Counted from the stretch's first letter, positions 9,892 to 19,435 are shown. The stretch is DNA of 64,000 bases from Pseudomonadota bacterium (GCA_023405815.1 JAEXXM010000026.1:186001-250000); one strand, 5' to 3'. Made by a program: numbers and translations. The notes: generated from the letters alone by a model not told the origin.

Positions 9892-10409
9892 GCGAAGCAC
9901 TCGACTGGTCGTATCGCGTCACGGAGGTTCCGGAGGGGCGCTTGCGCCAGACACGCGAGGCGAACGAGGCCGAGCGCGCGCGCCTCGCCGAGATGCTCGA
10001 CATCATCGCCTGCCAGCGGCTGGCGGCCGACTTCGCGATCCGCGCCATCGGCAAAGGGCATTATCGCCTGGCTGGAACGGTCACGGCGGAGGTGACCCAA
10101 GCCTGCGTGGCGACGCTGGAGCCGGTCGAGCAGAGCGCCGAGGGCACGTTCGATGTCGAATTCTGGCCTGCTGGCGACTTGCCGGAGATTACCGAGGACG
10201 AGGTCGAGGCCCTGAGCGCGGCTGAAATCGAGCCCATCGAGCACGGCCGGATCGACGTCGGTCGCATCGTCTTCGAGACGCTCTCCGCCTCACTCGATCC
10301 CTACCCCCGCAAGCCCGGAGCCGAGTTCCAGCCCGACCCGGCTGCGACTGCCGGATCCTCGAACGTCAGTCCCTTTGCCGCCTTGAAAAAGCTCAAGGAT
10401 CAAGGGTGA
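9888..10409 (+). CDS. YceD/DUF177 family protein
   Basis: The 173-residue protein shows the DUF177 pattern: basic N-terminal half, then LAGTVTAEVTQACVATLEPV (conserved Cys), an acidic stretch ITEDEVEALSAAEIEPIEHGRIDVG and VFETLSASLDPYPRKPG. YceD homologues in enterobacteria are linked to 23S rRNA precursor processing and usually precede rpmF; here no rpmF lies between it and plsX. It is translationally coupled to the preceding chaperone gene. The C-terminal SPFAALKKLK motif is also typical. Confidence 0.9.
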   Translation: MSEALDWSYRVTEVPEGRLRQTREANEAERARLAEMLDIIACQRLAADFAIRAIGKGHYRLAGTVTAEVTQACVATLEPVEQSAEGTFDVEFWPAGDLPEITEDEVEALSAAEIEPIEHGRIDVGRIVFETLSASLDPYPRKPGAEFQPDPAATAGSSNVSPFAALKKLKDQG

Positions 10410-10567
10410 GCCCATCCACCCCGCCTGACACACAAAGCCGCGGCAAACAGCGACTAGAATCCGGTTGTTTCGCACCTGCAAAAGAGTATGGTCCGCTCGA
10501 TCAGGGGTGGGTAGGCGCGGTTCGCGCACGGCCTCCATTCACGGGATAGATACGAGGCGACCGCTGC

Positions 10568-11608
10568 ATGTCTCAGCCGCGGACCATAGCGCTCGACGCC
10601 ATGGGCGGCGACCACGGCCCCGCCGTCGTGGTGCCCGGCGCAGCACTCTCTCTGGAGCGATATCCGGAGCTCAGCTTCATCATGTACGGCGATGAGCCGC
10701 GCATCAGGGCCGAGCTTGAGAAGTTGCCCGCGCTCGCGGCCAAGACTCGCGTCGTGCACACCGATCTTGTGGTCGCCATGAGCGACAAGCCCAGTCAGGC
10801 GCTGCGCCGCGGCAAGGGCACGAGTCTGTGGCTCGCCATCGATGCGGTAAAGAGCGGCGAAGCCGATGTTGCCGTGTCAGGTGGCAACACCGGCGCCTTC
10901 ATGGCCATGTCGAAGCTCATCTTGCGTCCCATGGCAGGCATCGAGCGTCCCGCCATCGCCGCGCTTTGGCCGACCGTGAAGGCCGAGTGCATCGTGCTCG
11001 ATGTCGGCGCCAACATCGGCGCCACGGCCAAGGAGCTGTGCGACTTCGCCCTCATGGGCGCCGCCATGGCGCGCGCCTTGTTCCACATCGAGCGGCCGAC
11101 CGTCGGGCTTCTCAATGTCGGCGTCGAGGAGATTAAAGGCGTGGAGGAGGTCCGCCAGGCACACGCTTGGTTAAAGAGCTCCGATCTGCCGCTCGAGTAT
11201 CGCGGGTTCATCGAGGGCGACCAGATCGGCCAGGGTGTGGTCGACGTCGTCGTCGTCGAAGGCTTTGCCGGCAATATCGCTTTGAAGACCGCCGAAGGCA
11301 CCGCCAAGCAGATCGGCGAATATCTCCGCGCCGCCATGAAGCGCTCTTGGATTTCCAAGCTCGGCGCCCTGCTTGCCGCGGGAGCTTTCCGCATCCTGAA
11401 GCATAAAATGGATCCCCGCCGTGCCAACGGAGGGACGTTCCTTGGGTTGAACGGCATCGCGGTCAAGAGTCACGGGGGGACGGACGCCCTGGGCTTTGCC
11501 AGCGCTATCGATCTCGCGTACGAGATGGCCCAGAGCCGGCTCGTACCTCGGCTCGCGGCCGATTTGACTGCGTTCCACCACAAGCTCGAGGCGATCGCCA
11601 CGGATTGA
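10568..11608 (+). CDS. plsX: Phosphate acyltransferase PlsX
   Basis: PlsX converts acyl-ACP and phosphate into acyl-phosphate, the donor for PlsY in phospholipid synthesis; it is a peripheral membrane enzyme. The family start [12 protein letters not shown] is at residues 6-17, with [25 protein letters not shown] and [13 protein letters not shown] further on. Length (346 residues) is typical. It stands directly before fabH, the usual bacterial arrangement, with 89 bp between. Confidence is very high. Confidence 0.96.
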   Translation: MSQPRTIALDAMGGDHGPAVVVPGAALSLERYPELSFIMYGDEPRIRAELEKLPALAAKTRVVHTDLVVAMSDKPSQALRRGKGTSLWLAIDAVKSGEADVAVSGGNTGAFMAMSKLILRPMAGIERPAIAALWPTVKAECIVLDVGANIGATAKELCDFALMGAAMARALFHIERPTVGLLNVGVEEIKGVEEVRQAHAWLKSSDLPLEYRGFIEGDQIGQGVVDVVVVEGFAGNIALKTAEGTAKQIGEYLRAAMKRSWISKLGALLAAGAFRILKHKMDPRRANGGTFLGLNGIAVKSHGGTDALGFASAIDLAYEMAQSRLVPRLAADLTAFHHKLEAIATD

Positions 11609-11697
11609 CGCAGTGAACGGCTGTGAGGTTTTCGCCGATTGGCGGTTCTAGTCCGATCCATCGAAGCTGGGTTAACCATAAGAAGCAAGGCAGCTCA

Positions 11698-12675
11698 GTG
11701 GCAGTCATCCGTTCAGTGATCCGAGGCGTTGGCGCGCATCTTCCCAAGCGCATCATGACCAACGCCGATCTGGAAAAGATCGTCGACACCAGCAACGATT
11801 GGATCGTCGAGCGCACGGGCATTCGCGAGCGCCACATCGCCGACGATGACGAGCTCACCTCCGACCTCGGCATCGCCGCCGCTCGCCAGGCGCTCGTGCG
11901 CGCTGGCGTCGATCCCGTCGATGTCGATCTCGTCATCTGCGCGACGGCGACGCCCGACCGAACCTTTCCTGCAACGGCGGTGCGCATCCAGAATGGGCTC
12001 GGCGTCACCAAAGGCGCGGCCTTTGACGTTCAGGCGGTATGCTCGGGCTTCGTCTATGCGCTCACCATCGCCGACAATTTCCTCAAGACCGGCCAGTTCA
12101 AGCGCGCCGTCGTCGTCGGTGCGGAAACGTTTTCGCGCATCCTCGACTGGGAGGACCGCACGACCTGCGTGCTGTTCGGCGACGGCGCTGGCGCCGTCGT
12201 TCTCGAGGCGCAGCCGCAGCATGGCACGCGCGAGGATCGCGGCATCCTGGCAACACGCATCCGCTCCGACGGACGCTTCGAGGATCTCCTCTACGTCGAC
12301 GGCGGACCGGGCTCGACCAAGACCGTCGGACACTTGCGCATGAACGGACGCGAGGTATTCCGCCACGCCGTTCAAAAGATCTCGGGCGTCATCGAGGAGA
12401 CGCTCGTCATGACGGGCTACACGCCCGATGAGATCGATCTCTATGTCCCTCATCAGGCGAACCAGCGCATCCTCGACGGCGTTTTGAAGAAGCTCGGCGT
12501 GCGGGCCGAGAAGATCGTCGTCACCCTCGACAAGCACGGCAACACGTCCGCCGCGTCCGTCCCCTTGGCACTCAACCAGGCCTTCGAGCAGCACCGCGTT
12601 AAGGAAGGCTCGCTGGTGATGATGGAGGCGATGGGCGGCGGGTTCACATGGGGCGCAGTTCTCGCGCGCTGGTGA
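11698..12675 (+). CDS. fabH: Beta-ketoacyl-ACP synthase III
   Basis: FabH starts fatty acid synthesis by condensing acetyl-CoA with malonyl-ACP. The catalytic triad is visible: Cys115 in [11 protein letters not shown], His in PHQANQRI and Asn in [14 protein letters not shown] at 11698, after the AAGG of AAGCAAGG, gives 325 residues beginning with [14 protein letters not shown], which matches the usual FabH N-terminus; the frame is open to 11623 but that extension is not family-like. It follows plsX and precedes ihfA. Confidence 0.95.
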   Translation: MAVIRSVIRGVGAHLPKRIMTNADLEKIVDTSNDWIVERTGIRERHIADDDELTSDLGIAAARQALVRAGVDPVDVDLVICATATPDRTFPATAVRIQNGLGVTKGAAFDVQAVCSGFVYALTIADNFLKTGQFKRAVVVGAETFSRILDWEDRTTCVLFGDGAGAVVLEAQPQHGTREDRGILATRIRSDGRFEDLLYVDGGPGSTKTVGHLRMNGREVFRHAVQKISGVIEETLVMTGYTPDEIDLYVPHQANQRILDGVLKKLGVRAEKIVVTLDKHGNTSAASVPLALNQAFEQHRVKEGSLVMMEAMGGGFTWGAVLARW

Positions 12676-12745
12676 GTCGACGCTGATATACCGCAGTGCG
12701 GCAAGTTTCTTTCTTTGATTTCAGCTAGTTGAAGCGCGCTCTCGA

Positions 12746-12774
12746 TTGACGTTCGCCTTTTCCCCCAGTACGAT
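12746..12774 (+). promoter_or_regulatory. Sigma-70-type promoter of ihfA
   Basis: TTGACG (12746-12751) and TACGAT (12769-12774) are separated by exactly 17 bp. Transcription would start near 12781, leaving about 30 bp of leader with a GGGAGG ribosome binding site 9 bp before the ihfA start. Confidence 0.65.
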
Positions 12775-12810
12775 CCCGAAAAAGGTGAGAAGAGCGGGAG
12801 GCGAAATGCC

Positions 12811-13131
12811 ATGGGAGGCAAGACGTTAACGCGCGCGGACCTCGCTGAGGCGGTCGTGCGCAAGGTCGGATTGCCGCGCAACGAGAGCCAGGAGCTGGTC
12901 GAGTTGGTGCTGGCTGAGATATCCGCCAGTCTGGCCCGTGGCGAGGCCGTGAAGCTGTCGTCGTTCGGCTCTTTTGGCATCCGTCAAAAGGGCGAGCGCA
13001 TGGGCCGCAATCCCAAAACCGGGGATGAAGTGCCGATCACGCCGCGCAGGGTCTTGGTGTTCAGACCCAGCAACATTATGAAAGAGCGCATCAACCAGGG
13101 CCTGACCCGCCGCAGCAAGGCCGCAGAGTAG
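12811..13131 (+). CDS. ihfA: Integration host factor subunit alpha
   Basis: IhfA forms a heterodimer with IhfB that bends DNA strongly at specific sites. The 106-residue protein begins with [17 protein letters not shown] and has the HU/IHF beta-arm signature [20 protein letters not shown] with the intercalating proline. The C-terminal LTRRSKAAE tail is typical of alphaproteobacterial IhfA. It has its own promoter upstream and is followed by the MerR gene, a frequent order in proteobacteria. Confidence 0.95.
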   Translation: MGGKTLTRADLAEAVVRKVGLPRNESQELVELVLAEISASLARGEAVKLSSFGSFGIRQKGERMGRNPKTGDEVPITPRRVLVFRPSNIMKERINQGLTRRSKAAE

Positions 13132-13172
13132 GCGTTCTCTGCCGGCGGGGTGGCCAGCCGGTGGAGGCGTAA

Positions 13173-13676
13173 TTGACCAAGACGGCAGAAGCCTTTCGCA
13201 CCATCAGCGAAGTCGCCGACGAGCTCAAGGTTCCCAAGCACGTCCTCCGCTTCTGGGAAGGTCGGTTTCCGCAGATTCGCCCGATGAAGCGCGGCGGTGG
13301 CCGCCGCTACTATCGTCCCGAAGACCTGACGCTGCTGCGCGGCATCTGCCACCTGCTGCACGCTGAGGGTTACACCATCAAGGGCGTGCAGAAGATCCTC
13401 CGCGAGCAGGGCGTCGACACGGTAAAGCAGTTTGGCGTCGAGCCGGCTGCCGAGGCCAAGAGCGCGCAGGCCCCGACCGGCCCTGCCGGCGCCAAGCGCG
13501 GGGGCCGCACGGACAAGAAGGCCGTGCGGCATGTCCCCACCAAGGCCGAGGCGCGTGAGCGCCTGTTAGCGGCTATCGCCGAGCTCGAGAACTGCCGCGG
13601 CATCCTCCTCGGCAGGGCGCCCGAGACCGCGGCGCGCCGCTCAGCCGCCAAGACGCGCCGATCCGCACGCGCGTGA
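13173..13676 (+). CDS. MerR family transcriptional regulator
   Basis: The N-terminal 75 residues form a MerR winged helix: [22 protein letters not shown] with the wing [15 protein letters not shown], then the helix [11 protein letters not shown]. The C-terminal part is low-complexity and basic and lacks the metal-binding cysteines of classical MerR. A TTG at 13173 is the only start that keeps the domain complete. Such MerR-like proteins after ihfA are conserved in alphaproteobacteria, with no established ligand. The stop overlaps the GTG start of the next gene (GTGA), so the two are coupled. Confidence 0.85.
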   Translation: MTKTAEAFRTISEVADELKVPKHVLRFWEGRFPQIRPMKRGGGRRYYRPEDLTLLRGICHLLHAEGYTIKGVQKILREQGVDTVKQFGVEPAAEAKSAQAPTGPAGAKRGGRTDKKAVRHVPTKAEARERLLAAIAELENCRGILLGRAPETAARRSAAKTRRSARA

Positions 13677-14413
13677 GCGAGCCGGGCAACCCCGAGCTTT
13701 GGTGCGTCGATCTCTCGGCGGCGGGACCTGCTCTGCTTGCCGTCGAAGCCCGTACCCCGCGCCTCAGTGACCCTGAGCTGCTGCGTGCCGAAGCTCTTTC
13801 TAGTCCTGCGGCACGCCAGGAATGGCTGGCGGCGCACATTGCGTTGCGCATCCTCATCGAGCGGACGTGTGGGGCCGATTGGCGCCGTATCGCCTTCCAG
13901 CACGAGGAACGCGGCAAGCCGGCTCTCGCTGGCGCCCCCGTCACCTTTAGCCTGGCTCACACGCCCGGATTGGCCCTCATCGGCCTGGCGCGGCAAGGCG
14001 CAATCGGCGTCGACATTGAGCGCATGCGGTCCGTCCGCATCGATGCCTCCCGCCGCGACCGCATCCGCGAGGCCGGTGCGACCCTGTCATCGGCACAGCT
14101 TCCGCCTGATGACGCAGGTTTCCTCCAGGCCTGGGTTCGCCTCGAGGCCCTGGCCAAGGCCGAAGGTTGCGGGATTGGGCGCCTGCTGACCAGATTGGGC
14201 ATCCTCGGTGCCGGCGCGCGGGCTGCGGCCGATGCGGCGGCAATGCGTGACCGCGCCGCTTCCTTGCTCGCCGAAAGCCCGGTCGAGACCGTGCATGATC
14301 TCCAACTGGGTGCATCGGTGTATGCGGCGGTTGCGTGCACCGGCGTGCCGCCTCGACTGGCGGTGAGCTGGCTCCCCACGGACGCCGCGGCCCTTGAAAA
14401 ACCGATTGATTGA
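13673..14413 (+). CDS. 4'-phosphopantetheinyl transferase superfamily protein
   Basis: Enzymes of this family move the phosphopantetheine arm of CoA onto a serine of carrier proteins. The Sfp-type motifs are present: [22 protein letters not shown] (Mg2+-binding Asp and Glu) and the downstream [15 protein letters not shown], equivalent to the WxxKEA motif but with Arg-Leu in place of the usual Lys spacing. The length of 246 residues fits the Sfp class rather than AcpS. The GTG start overlaps the MerR stop. The carrier protein it modifies is not encoded nearby. Confidence 0.82.
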   Translation: MSEPGNPELWCVDLSAAGPALLAVEARTPRLSDPELLRAEALSSPAARQEWLAAHIALRILIERTCGADWRRIAFQHEERGKPALAGAPVTFSLAHTPGLALIGLARQGAIGVDIERMRSVRIDASRRDRIREAGATLSSAQLPPDDAGFLQAWVRLEALAKAEGCGIGRLLTRLGILGAGARAAADAAAMRDRAASLLAESPVETVHDLQLGASVYAAVACTGVPPRLAVSWLPTDAAALEKPID

Positions 14414-14469
14414 GGCTTGCTCGGCTTTACCGTTGACCCGCATGGCCATGCTTGGCAAAAGGGGCGCTT

Positions 14470-14547
14470 CGGAGTGTAGCGCAGCCTGGTTAGCGCACCA
14501 GTCTGGGGGACTGGGGGTCGTGGGTTCAAATCCCGCCACTCCGACCA
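14470..14547 (+). tRNA. tRNA-Pro (anticodon GGG)
   Basis: Cloverleaf: acceptor CGGAGTG/CACTCCG, D arm GCGC/GCGC, anticodon stem CCAGT/ACTGG enclosing the loop CTGGGGG with anticodon GGG, T arm GTGGG/CCCGC with loop TTCAAAT. The discriminator base is A, and CCA is encoded. C at position 1 and the GGG anticodon identify proline. Confidence 0.96.
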
Positions 14548-14658
14548 ATCTAATAGCAAAACCAACGATTTGCAGGAGCATCCCGGCATCTTGCGTCGTT
14601 TCGCCGGCCGCCTCGCGCAGCACCACCAGGCAAAGGCCGCGCCTCGGGGCTATGAGCC

Positions 14659-15657
14659 CTATCCTTCCAGAAGCCTGGTCATCACCACGAAGTAGATCAG
14701 GATCGTGATGGTGTCCTGGACGATCGTAGCCACGGGCCCGGACCCGAACGCCGGATCGATCCCAAGCTTGGAGAGCACCCACGGCAGCGAGAGCCCTACA
14801 GCGCTGGCGATCGTTCCGGCAAAGAACAGCGACAGCCCTACTCCCAGTCCCGCCGTCAAGCTGCCGAATACGAGCCAGATACCGAGAGTTGCCAGGACCC
14901 CGAGTGCAAGGCCTATCAGGGCCCCTGTTATCACCTCTCCACCCAAAATATACGCGAGCGGGCGCTGGCGCAGTGATAGGCCTCGCACAGCGATCGCCTC
15001 CGTCTGTGTGCCGATGGCATCGGTGATGTAGACGAGAGCCGGGATGAAAATGGCGATGAGCACGTTGGCCTGCAGTGCCTGCTCGTAGCTCGCCATGACT
15101 GCGGTCGCTGACGAGCTCATGCCAAGACCGATCAGCAGCCACGGCAGTCGCAGCGCTACGCGCCGCAGCGGCGTGTCCTCGAGCGCATGCCGGGCGTCGG
15201 CGCGATCTTTCAATATGCCGACAAAGCGGTTGATGTCCTCATGGTGCTCTCGCGCCAGGACAGTCAACAACACCTGTGGGGGCAGGACTCCAATTGGGCG
15301 GCCGTCGGCCGCGACCACGGGCAGCGCGCTGACGCCCGCATTGCTTGCGTGCTCTACGGCATGCTCCTGGTCGGTATCCGGAACAACGGTCGGCCAGCTC
15401 TCATCGATCAGTGAATCGATGGGCGTTAGATCGCCGGCGCGCAGCACACTCCCCAACGGAGCCACGCCTTTGTATTTGCCGGCGGCATCGATGACAAAGA
15501 TGAGCTCCAGAGAGCGGTAGCCGTCCGCGCGCAGCGCTTCGCGAATGCTCCCGACGGTGTCGGTGATGGAGGCAACGGGCACTTCGGTGATGGCTAGGTG
15601 CCCGGCGGTCTCGGCTTTGTGGACGGGACGCCCTGCACGTCTTGGTCGCTTGGCCAT
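14659..15657 (-). CDS. MgtE-like magnesium transporter with CBS domains
   Basis: Residues about 20-145 form a pair of CBS domains (FVIDAAGKYKGVAPLGSVL and ALPVVAADGRPIGVLPP), followed by five membrane segments of the MgtE channel. The pore-proximal signature is DPAFGSGPVATIVQDTITI at the C-terminus. At 332 residues it lacks the N-terminal MgtE_N superhelical domain of classical MgtE (about 450 residues), so gating may differ. Mg2+ is the likely substrate, though SLC41-like divalent specificity is possible. It stands alone between tRNA-Pro and a pstB remnant. Confidence 0.85.
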   Translation of the reverse strand: MAKRPRRAGRPVHKAETAGHLAITEVPVASITDTVGSIREALRADGYRSLELIFVIDAAGKYKGVAPLGSVLRAGDLTPIDSLIDESWPTVVPDTDQEHAVEHASNAGVSALPVVAADGRPIGVLPPQVLLTVLAREHHEDINRFVGILKDRADARHALEDTPLRRVALRLPWLLIGLGMSSSATAVMASYEQALQANVLIAIFIPALVYITDAIGTQTEAIAVRGLSLRQRPLAYILGGEVITGALIGLALGVLATLGIWLVFGSLTAGLGVGLSLFFAGTIASAVGLSLPWVLSKLGIDPAFGSGPVATIVQDTITILIYFVVMTRLLEG

Positions 15658-15676
15658 GATCTACTGCACGAGGTTG

Positions 15677-15990
15677 TCAGCCCATGCGCCCGGTGACGTA
15701 ATCCTGTGTCAGGCGCATGCGAGGGCGGATGAAGATATCAGCGGCATCGCCGTCCTCGATGAGGCGTCCGAGATGGAAAAAGGCGACGCGTTGAGAGACG
15801 CGCGGCCTGCTGCATGCTGTGGGTGATAATGACGATGGTATAGCGCTGACGCAAATGGTCGATGAGGTCTTCGATCCCGGCGGTCGCGATGGGATCGAGG
15901 GCCGAGGCCGGCTCGTCCATCAAGATCACCCCGGCTGGGCGGCGATTGCGCGGGCGATGCACAGACGCTGCTGCTGGCCTCCGCCATTGT
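15677..15990 (-). pseudogene. Decayed 3' half of pstB (phosphate ABC transporter ATPase)
   Basis: On the minus strand the PstB C-terminal half can be followed across three frames: [19 protein letters not shown], then after a frameshift [20 protein letters not shown] and [13 protein letters not shown], then after a second frameshift [16 protein letters not shown] and DYVTGRMG before the stop at 15677. The ABC signature (normally LSGGQQQRL), Walker B and switch His are recognisable, but the Walker A half is missing. No other pst gene is present. It is a non-functional remnant. Confidence 0.8.
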
Positions 15991-16034
15991 CAAATTTCGT
16001 AACTCGCGTGAGCGGCCCCATGCTGGCGCCCCCC

Positions 16035-16071
16035 AAAAAAAAGAGGCCGCAGCGCTGCCTGCACCGCGGCC
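16035..16071 (-). terminator. Intrinsic terminator of the thiolase gene
   Basis: Read on the minus strand, GGCCGC pairs with GCGGCC around a 15-base interior, followed directly by TCTTTTTTTT. It lies 20 bp behind the thiolase stop. Confidence 0.8.
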
Positions 16072-16090
16072 CACGACCAACGGCCTCGCG

Positions 16091-17281
16091 TTAGCTGATC
16101 CGCTCGATGGCAATGGCGGTTGCTTCGCCCCCGCCGATGCACGCCGAGGCGATGCCGCGCTCTGCGTCCTGATGCTCGAGCGCATGTAGCAGCGTCACGA
16201 TGAGGCGTGCGCCCGTCGCACCGATGGGATGACCGAGGGCGCATGCGCCGCCGTTGACGTTGAGCTGCTCTCGCGCCAAACCAAGCTCCTTCTGCGCCGC
16301 CATGGCGACCACCGCGAACGCCTCGTTGATCTCGTAGAGATCGACCTCGCTCGCCTTCCAGCCGGTCTTGGCGAGGAGCTTGCGCACGGCGGGAATGGGC
16401 GCCGTGGTGAACCACTGCGGCTCCTGGCTGTGCGTTGAATGCGCGCGGACGATGGCGCGCATCGGCAGTCCCGCGCGGTCGGCAAGCGATCGTCGGGTGA
16501 GAATGAGGGCAGCGGCACCGTCCGCGTTGGCGGACGAGCTGGCTGGCGTGATGGTACCGTCGCGGCGGAAAGCCGGCTTGAGGAGCGGAATCTTCTCGGG
16601 TGACACCTTCAGCGGGTTCTCGTCGTTGGCGATGACTATATCGCCGCCCTTGGTGGCGATGCTGATCGGCGCGATTTCCGCCTTGAAGCGGCCCTCGGTA
16701 ACCGCTGAGCGCGCGCGCGTCAGCGTCTCGACCGCGAATGCGTCCTGCTCGCCGCGGGTGAGCTGGTAGTGCTCGGCCGTCGCCTCGCCGAAGTCGCCCA
16801 TGCTGCGGCCTGTCTCGTAAGCGTCCTCGAGACCGTCGAGCAGCATATGATCGAGAATGCGATCATGCCCGGCGCGATAGCCGGCACGCGCCTTGGTGAG
16901 CAGATAGGGCGCGTTGCTCATAGACTCCATGCCGCCGGCGACGACGATGTCGGCGCTGCCCGCCGCGATCAGGTCGTGGGCCAGCATGGTCGCCTTCATG
17001 CCCGACCCGCACACTTTGTTGACGGTGGTCGCGCCCGTAGCATCGGGAAGTCCAGCGCCGCGCATCGCCTGGCGCGCCGGGGCCTGCCCCTGGCCGGCCT
17101 GCAGCACGTTGCCCATCAGGACTTCGTCGACTGCTTCGTCAATATTGCCAGCGCGCTGCAGCGCGGCCTTTATGGCGTGTGCGCCAAGGACGTGTGCGGG
17201 TAGTGCGCTAAGCTCGCCCTGGAAGCGCCCGAGCGGCGTGCGCACGGCTGAGACGATGACGATCGGATCGACTTTGTCCAT
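16091..17281 (-). CDS. Acetyl-CoA C-acetyltransferase (thiolase)
   Basis: The 396-residue enzyme reversibly condenses two acetyl-CoA to acetoacetyl-CoA. Catalytic residues are visible: nucleophile Cys in [10 protein letters not shown] (about residue 91), His in [11 protein letters not shown] and the second Cys in [10 protein letters not shown] near the C-terminus. The motif [10 protein letters not shown] is also standard. It could serve polyhydroxybutyrate synthesis (phaA) or fatty acid and ketone degradation (atoB); no phaB or phaC lies next to it, so I leave the symbol empty. It is divergent from the thioesterase/TetR pair and may share their regulation. Confidence 0.93.
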   Translation of the reverse strand: MDKVDPIVIVSAVRTPLGRFQGELSALPAHVLGAHAIKAALQRAGNIDEAVDEVLMGNVLQAGQGQAPARQAMRGAGLPDATGATTVNKVCGSGMKATMLAHDLIAAGSADIVVAGGMESMSNAPYLLTKARAGYRAGHDRILDHMLLDGLEDAYETGRSMGDFGEATAEHYQLTRGEQDAFAVETLTRARSAVTEGRFKAEIAPISIATKGGDIVIANDENPLKVSPEKIPLLKPAFRRDGTITPASSSANADGAAALILTRRSLADRAGLPMRAIVRAHSTHSQEPQWFTTAPIPAVRKLLAKTGWKASEVDLYEINEAFAVVAMAAQKELGLAREQLNVNGGACALGHPIGATGARLIVTLLHALEHQDAERGIASACIGGGEATAIAIERIS

Positions 17282-17339
17282 TCTTGGTCTCCCACCGGGT
17301 CGCGGCTTGCATTATTCATGACGAGCATCATAATATAGG

Positions 17340-17351
17340 ATGGATATCATA
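17340..17351 (-). promoter_or_regulatory. Candidate TetR operator in the thiolase/thioesterase intergenic region
   Basis: The minus strand reads TATGATATCCAT, which agrees at 10 of 12 positions with TATGATAGACAT at 18520-18531 upstream of the SDR gene. Both sites flank the tetR gene unit. Binding is inferred. Confidence 0.4.
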
Positions 17352-17377
17352 TAAAGCCGTGTGGCAGCTCAGCACAG

Positions 17378-17875
17378 GTGGACGTGATAGACACAGCTCA
17401 TGAGGCAGGCGAGGGCGACCCCCGAGGCCGCATCCGCAAGTTGGCCGGAGTGGAATTTCTTCGCGGCCTCATGGACGGCACTCTTCCCGCGCCGCCGTTC
17501 GCAGCGACTTGCCGCATATGGCCCGTCGAGGTCGCCGAGGGCCGGGTGGTCTTCGAGGGTGAGCCGAATGGCGACTTCTACAACCCGATGGGGGTCGTCC
17601 ACGGCGGCTGGATCGCGGCCCTGCTCGATACCGGCATGGCGTGCGCAGTGCACTCGGCGCTCAAGCCCGGCGAGACCTTCACCACCACCTCGATGTGCAT
17701 TTCCTTCGTGCGCCCGGTGAGTGAGGAGCTCGGTCGGCTGCGTTGCGAGGGTACGCTTCTGCAGTCGGGCGGCCGCATCGCCAGCGCCGAAGGGAAGGTC
17801 TACGATATGGCGGGTAATCTCGTCGCTCACGGCAGTGAGACGTGCCTGATCATGCGCGCCGGGCGCGGGCCATAA
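17378..17875 (+). CDS. PaaI-type hotdog thioesterase
   Basis: The hotdog-fold signature YNPMGVVHGGWIAALLDTGM (about residues 67-86), with the Gly-Gly after His that binds the CoA thioester, and SISFVRP-like MCISFVRPVSEELGRL identify a PaaI/YbgC-like acyl-CoA thioesterase. From the GTG at 17378 the protein has 165 residues. It ends 10 bp before the TetR gene, so they form an operon. The acyl substrate is unknown; the divergent thiolase suggests acyl-CoA turnover. Confidence 0.85.
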   Translation: MDVIDTAHEAGEGDPRGRIRKLAGVEFLRGLMDGTLPAPPFAATCRIWPVEVAEGRVVFEGEPNGDFYNPMGVVHGGWIAALLDTGMACAVHSALKPGETFTTTSMCISFVRPVSEELGRLRCEGTLLQSGGRIASAEGKVYDMAGNLVAHGSETCLIMRAGRGP

Positions 17876-17885
17876 GGAGAAGAAA

Positions 17886-18473
17886 ATGCCCCGAGTTTCA
17901 AGAAAGCAGGCCGCTGACAACCACAACGCCGTGATCGATGCCGCGGCGCGCCTGTTCAGAGCGCGAGGCATCAACGGCGTCAGCGTGCCGGAGTTGATGG
18001 CCGAGGCCGGGCTGACTCACGGCGCCTTCTACGGTCACTTCAAGTCGAAGGAGGACCTGGCGACCGCGGCTTGCGCTTACGCCATAGAGCAATCCGCTGC
18101 TCTCTACGACGGGCTTATCGAGAGGCACGGTGGCGACCAGAAAGCGGCGCTCGCCGACTTCGTCAAACGTTACACGTCAAAGACGCATCGCGATCAGCCA
18201 GGTCTCGGTTGTCCCATTGCGGCCCTCGCCGACGATGCCGCACACGAGGAGTTCAAGGGCTCGGTGCGGAAGACCTTTACCGCCGGGCTGGAGCGTTGGA
18301 CCGAACGTCTCCGAGGCTTGCTTGGTAATCGCGGCAAGCCCGCAGCGCGCGATGAAGCGCTCGCCTCCGTTGCGCTGCTTGTGGGTGCGCTAGTGCTGTC
18401 CCGCGCGACCAAGGGCCACGCAATCTCCGAGGAAGTGCTGCAGGTCGCGCGCAACACGCTCTTGCAGGCCTGA
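17886..18473 (+). CDS. TetR/AcrR family transcriptional regulator
   Basis: The N-terminal helix-turn-helix is clear: AAARLFRARGINGVSVPELM followed by the recognition helix GLTHGAFYGHFKSKEDL. The ligand-binding domain begins with the pattern YAIEQSAALYDGLIER and contains GLGCPIAALADDAA, typical of a common proteobacterial TetR subgroup. A strong AAGGAGA ribosome binding site precedes the ATG. It probably represses its own operon and the following SDR gene through the similar TATGATA-type sites on both sides. Confidence 0.93.
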   Translation: MPRVSRKQAADNHNAVIDAAARLFRARGINGVSVPELMAEAGLTHGAFYGHFKSKEDLATAACAYAIEQSAALYDGLIERHGGDQKAALADFVKRYTSKTHRDQPGLGCPIAALADDAAHEEFKGSVRKTFTAGLERWTERLRGLLGNRGKPAARDEALASVALLVGALVLSRATKGHAISEEVLQVARNTLLQA

Positions 18474-18518
18474 GGAACCAATCTCCCGCGCTTGAAGAGC
18501 GCAGTGGCGCGTGCTTAT

Positions 18519-18533
18519 TTATGATAGACATAA
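18519..18533 (+). promoter_or_regulatory. Candidate TetR operator upstream of the SDR gene
   Basis: A perfect inverted repeat TTATG-N5-CATAA lies 30 bp before the SDR start and just behind tetR. Its core resembles the site at 17340-17351. Confidence 0.5.
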
Positions 18534-18562
18534 TGTAAAAGCAAATCCCAGGAGACCTCCTC

Positions 18563-19378
18563 ATGACCATCAACACCAAAGGCGTTGCCCTTGTAACGGG
18601 GGCATCCACAGGCATTGGACGGGCGACCGCCGAGGCGCTCAGGGACGCGGGCTTTCGGGTGTTCGGGACCAGTCGGCGCCCGGTCTCTCGAGAGCCCGAC
18701 GGCATTTCGATGCTGAGCTCCGACGTTACCGACGACGCTTCTGTCGCGAAGCTGGTCGACGACGTGCTCACCCGGGCGGGCCGAATTGACCTGCTCGTCA
18801 ATAATGCCGGCATTGGTTTGCTCGGGGGCGCGGAGGAATCCTCGATCGCCCAAGCGCGCGCCCTGTTCGACGTCAACCTGTTCGGCGTCCTCCGCGTTAC
18901 GAACGCGGTGTTGCCGACGATGCGACGTCAAAGGAGCGGACGGATCATCAACATGAGCTCGGTTCTGGGCTTGGTCCCGGCTCCCTACTCCGCTCTCTAT
19001 TCATCGACGAAGCATGCTCTCGAAGGATATTCAGAATCGCTCGACCACGAGTTGCGCGCATTCGGAATTCGCGTTGTGCTCGTTGAGCCCGCGTTTACCC
19101 GCACGTCATTCGAGAGCAACCTCACGGAGCCGGACCGATTGCTGGATATCTATGACTCAGCGCGGGCTGGCGGAAAGGCGCTCGTTCGCGAGGCGATGCA
19201 AACGGGCGATGCGCCCGAAGTCGTCGGCGAAACGGTGGTGAAGGCGGCGCGGGCGGCAGTCCCAAGGCGGCGCTATACGGCTGGAAAGGCGGCGCGGCAG
19301 ATCCGCTTCCTGCGCCGCTTTGTGCCTGAAGGCGCGTTCGACAAGAGCCTGCGCAAGCAGATGCGCCTGCCTGTCTGA
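18563..19378 (+). CDS. Short-chain dehydrogenase/reductase
   Basis: Classical SDR of 271 residues: cofactor motif TGASTGIGRATAEAL near the N-terminus, NNAGIGLLGG, catalytic Ser in INMSSVLGLVP and the YxxxK pair in YSSTKHALEGYSESL. The residue pattern FGTSRRP after the second strand (Arg residues) favours NADP(H). The C-terminal part ends with the basic RRFVPEGAFDKSLRKQ common in SDRs adjacent to TetR regulators. The substrate is unknown. A ribosome binding site CAGGAGACC precedes the ATG. Confidence 0.92.
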   Translation: MTINTKGVALVTGASTGIGRATAEALRDAGFRVFGTSRRPVSREPDGISMLSSDVTDDASVAKLVDDVLTRAGRIDLLVNNAGIGLLGGAEESSIAQARALFDVNLFGVLRVTNAVLPTMRRQRSGRIINMSSVLGLVPAPYSALYSSTKHALEGYSESLDHELRAFGIRVVLVEPAFTRTSFESNLTEPDRLLDIYDSARAGGKALVREAMQTGDAPEVVGETVVKAARAAVPRRRYTAGKAARQIRFLRRFVPEGAFDKSLRKQMRLPV

Positions 19379-19394
19379 AAACGCTTCGGGGAGG

Positions 19395-19419
19395 AAGGGG
19401 AGCGCTGGTCGCTCCCCTT
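19395..19419. terminator. Stem-loop between convergent SDR and aldo/keto reductase genes
   Basis: A perfect 10-bp stem AAGGGGAGCG/CGCTCCCCTT with a 5-base loop lies between the two 3' ends. It has no long T tract, so termination is likely but not certain. Confidence 0.5.
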
Positions 19420-19435
19420 GCCGCGTGGGATCGGG

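Noticed and set aside
14433..14460. Promoter for tRNA-Pro (TTGACC)
   Set aside because: A fair -35 is present, but the hexamer 17 bp downstream (CAAAAG) is too far from a -10 consensus.
17313..17335. Imperfect palindrome TATT-ATGA-like as the TetR operator
   Set aside because: Symmetry is weak and it does not match the site before the SDR gene as well as 17340-17351 does.
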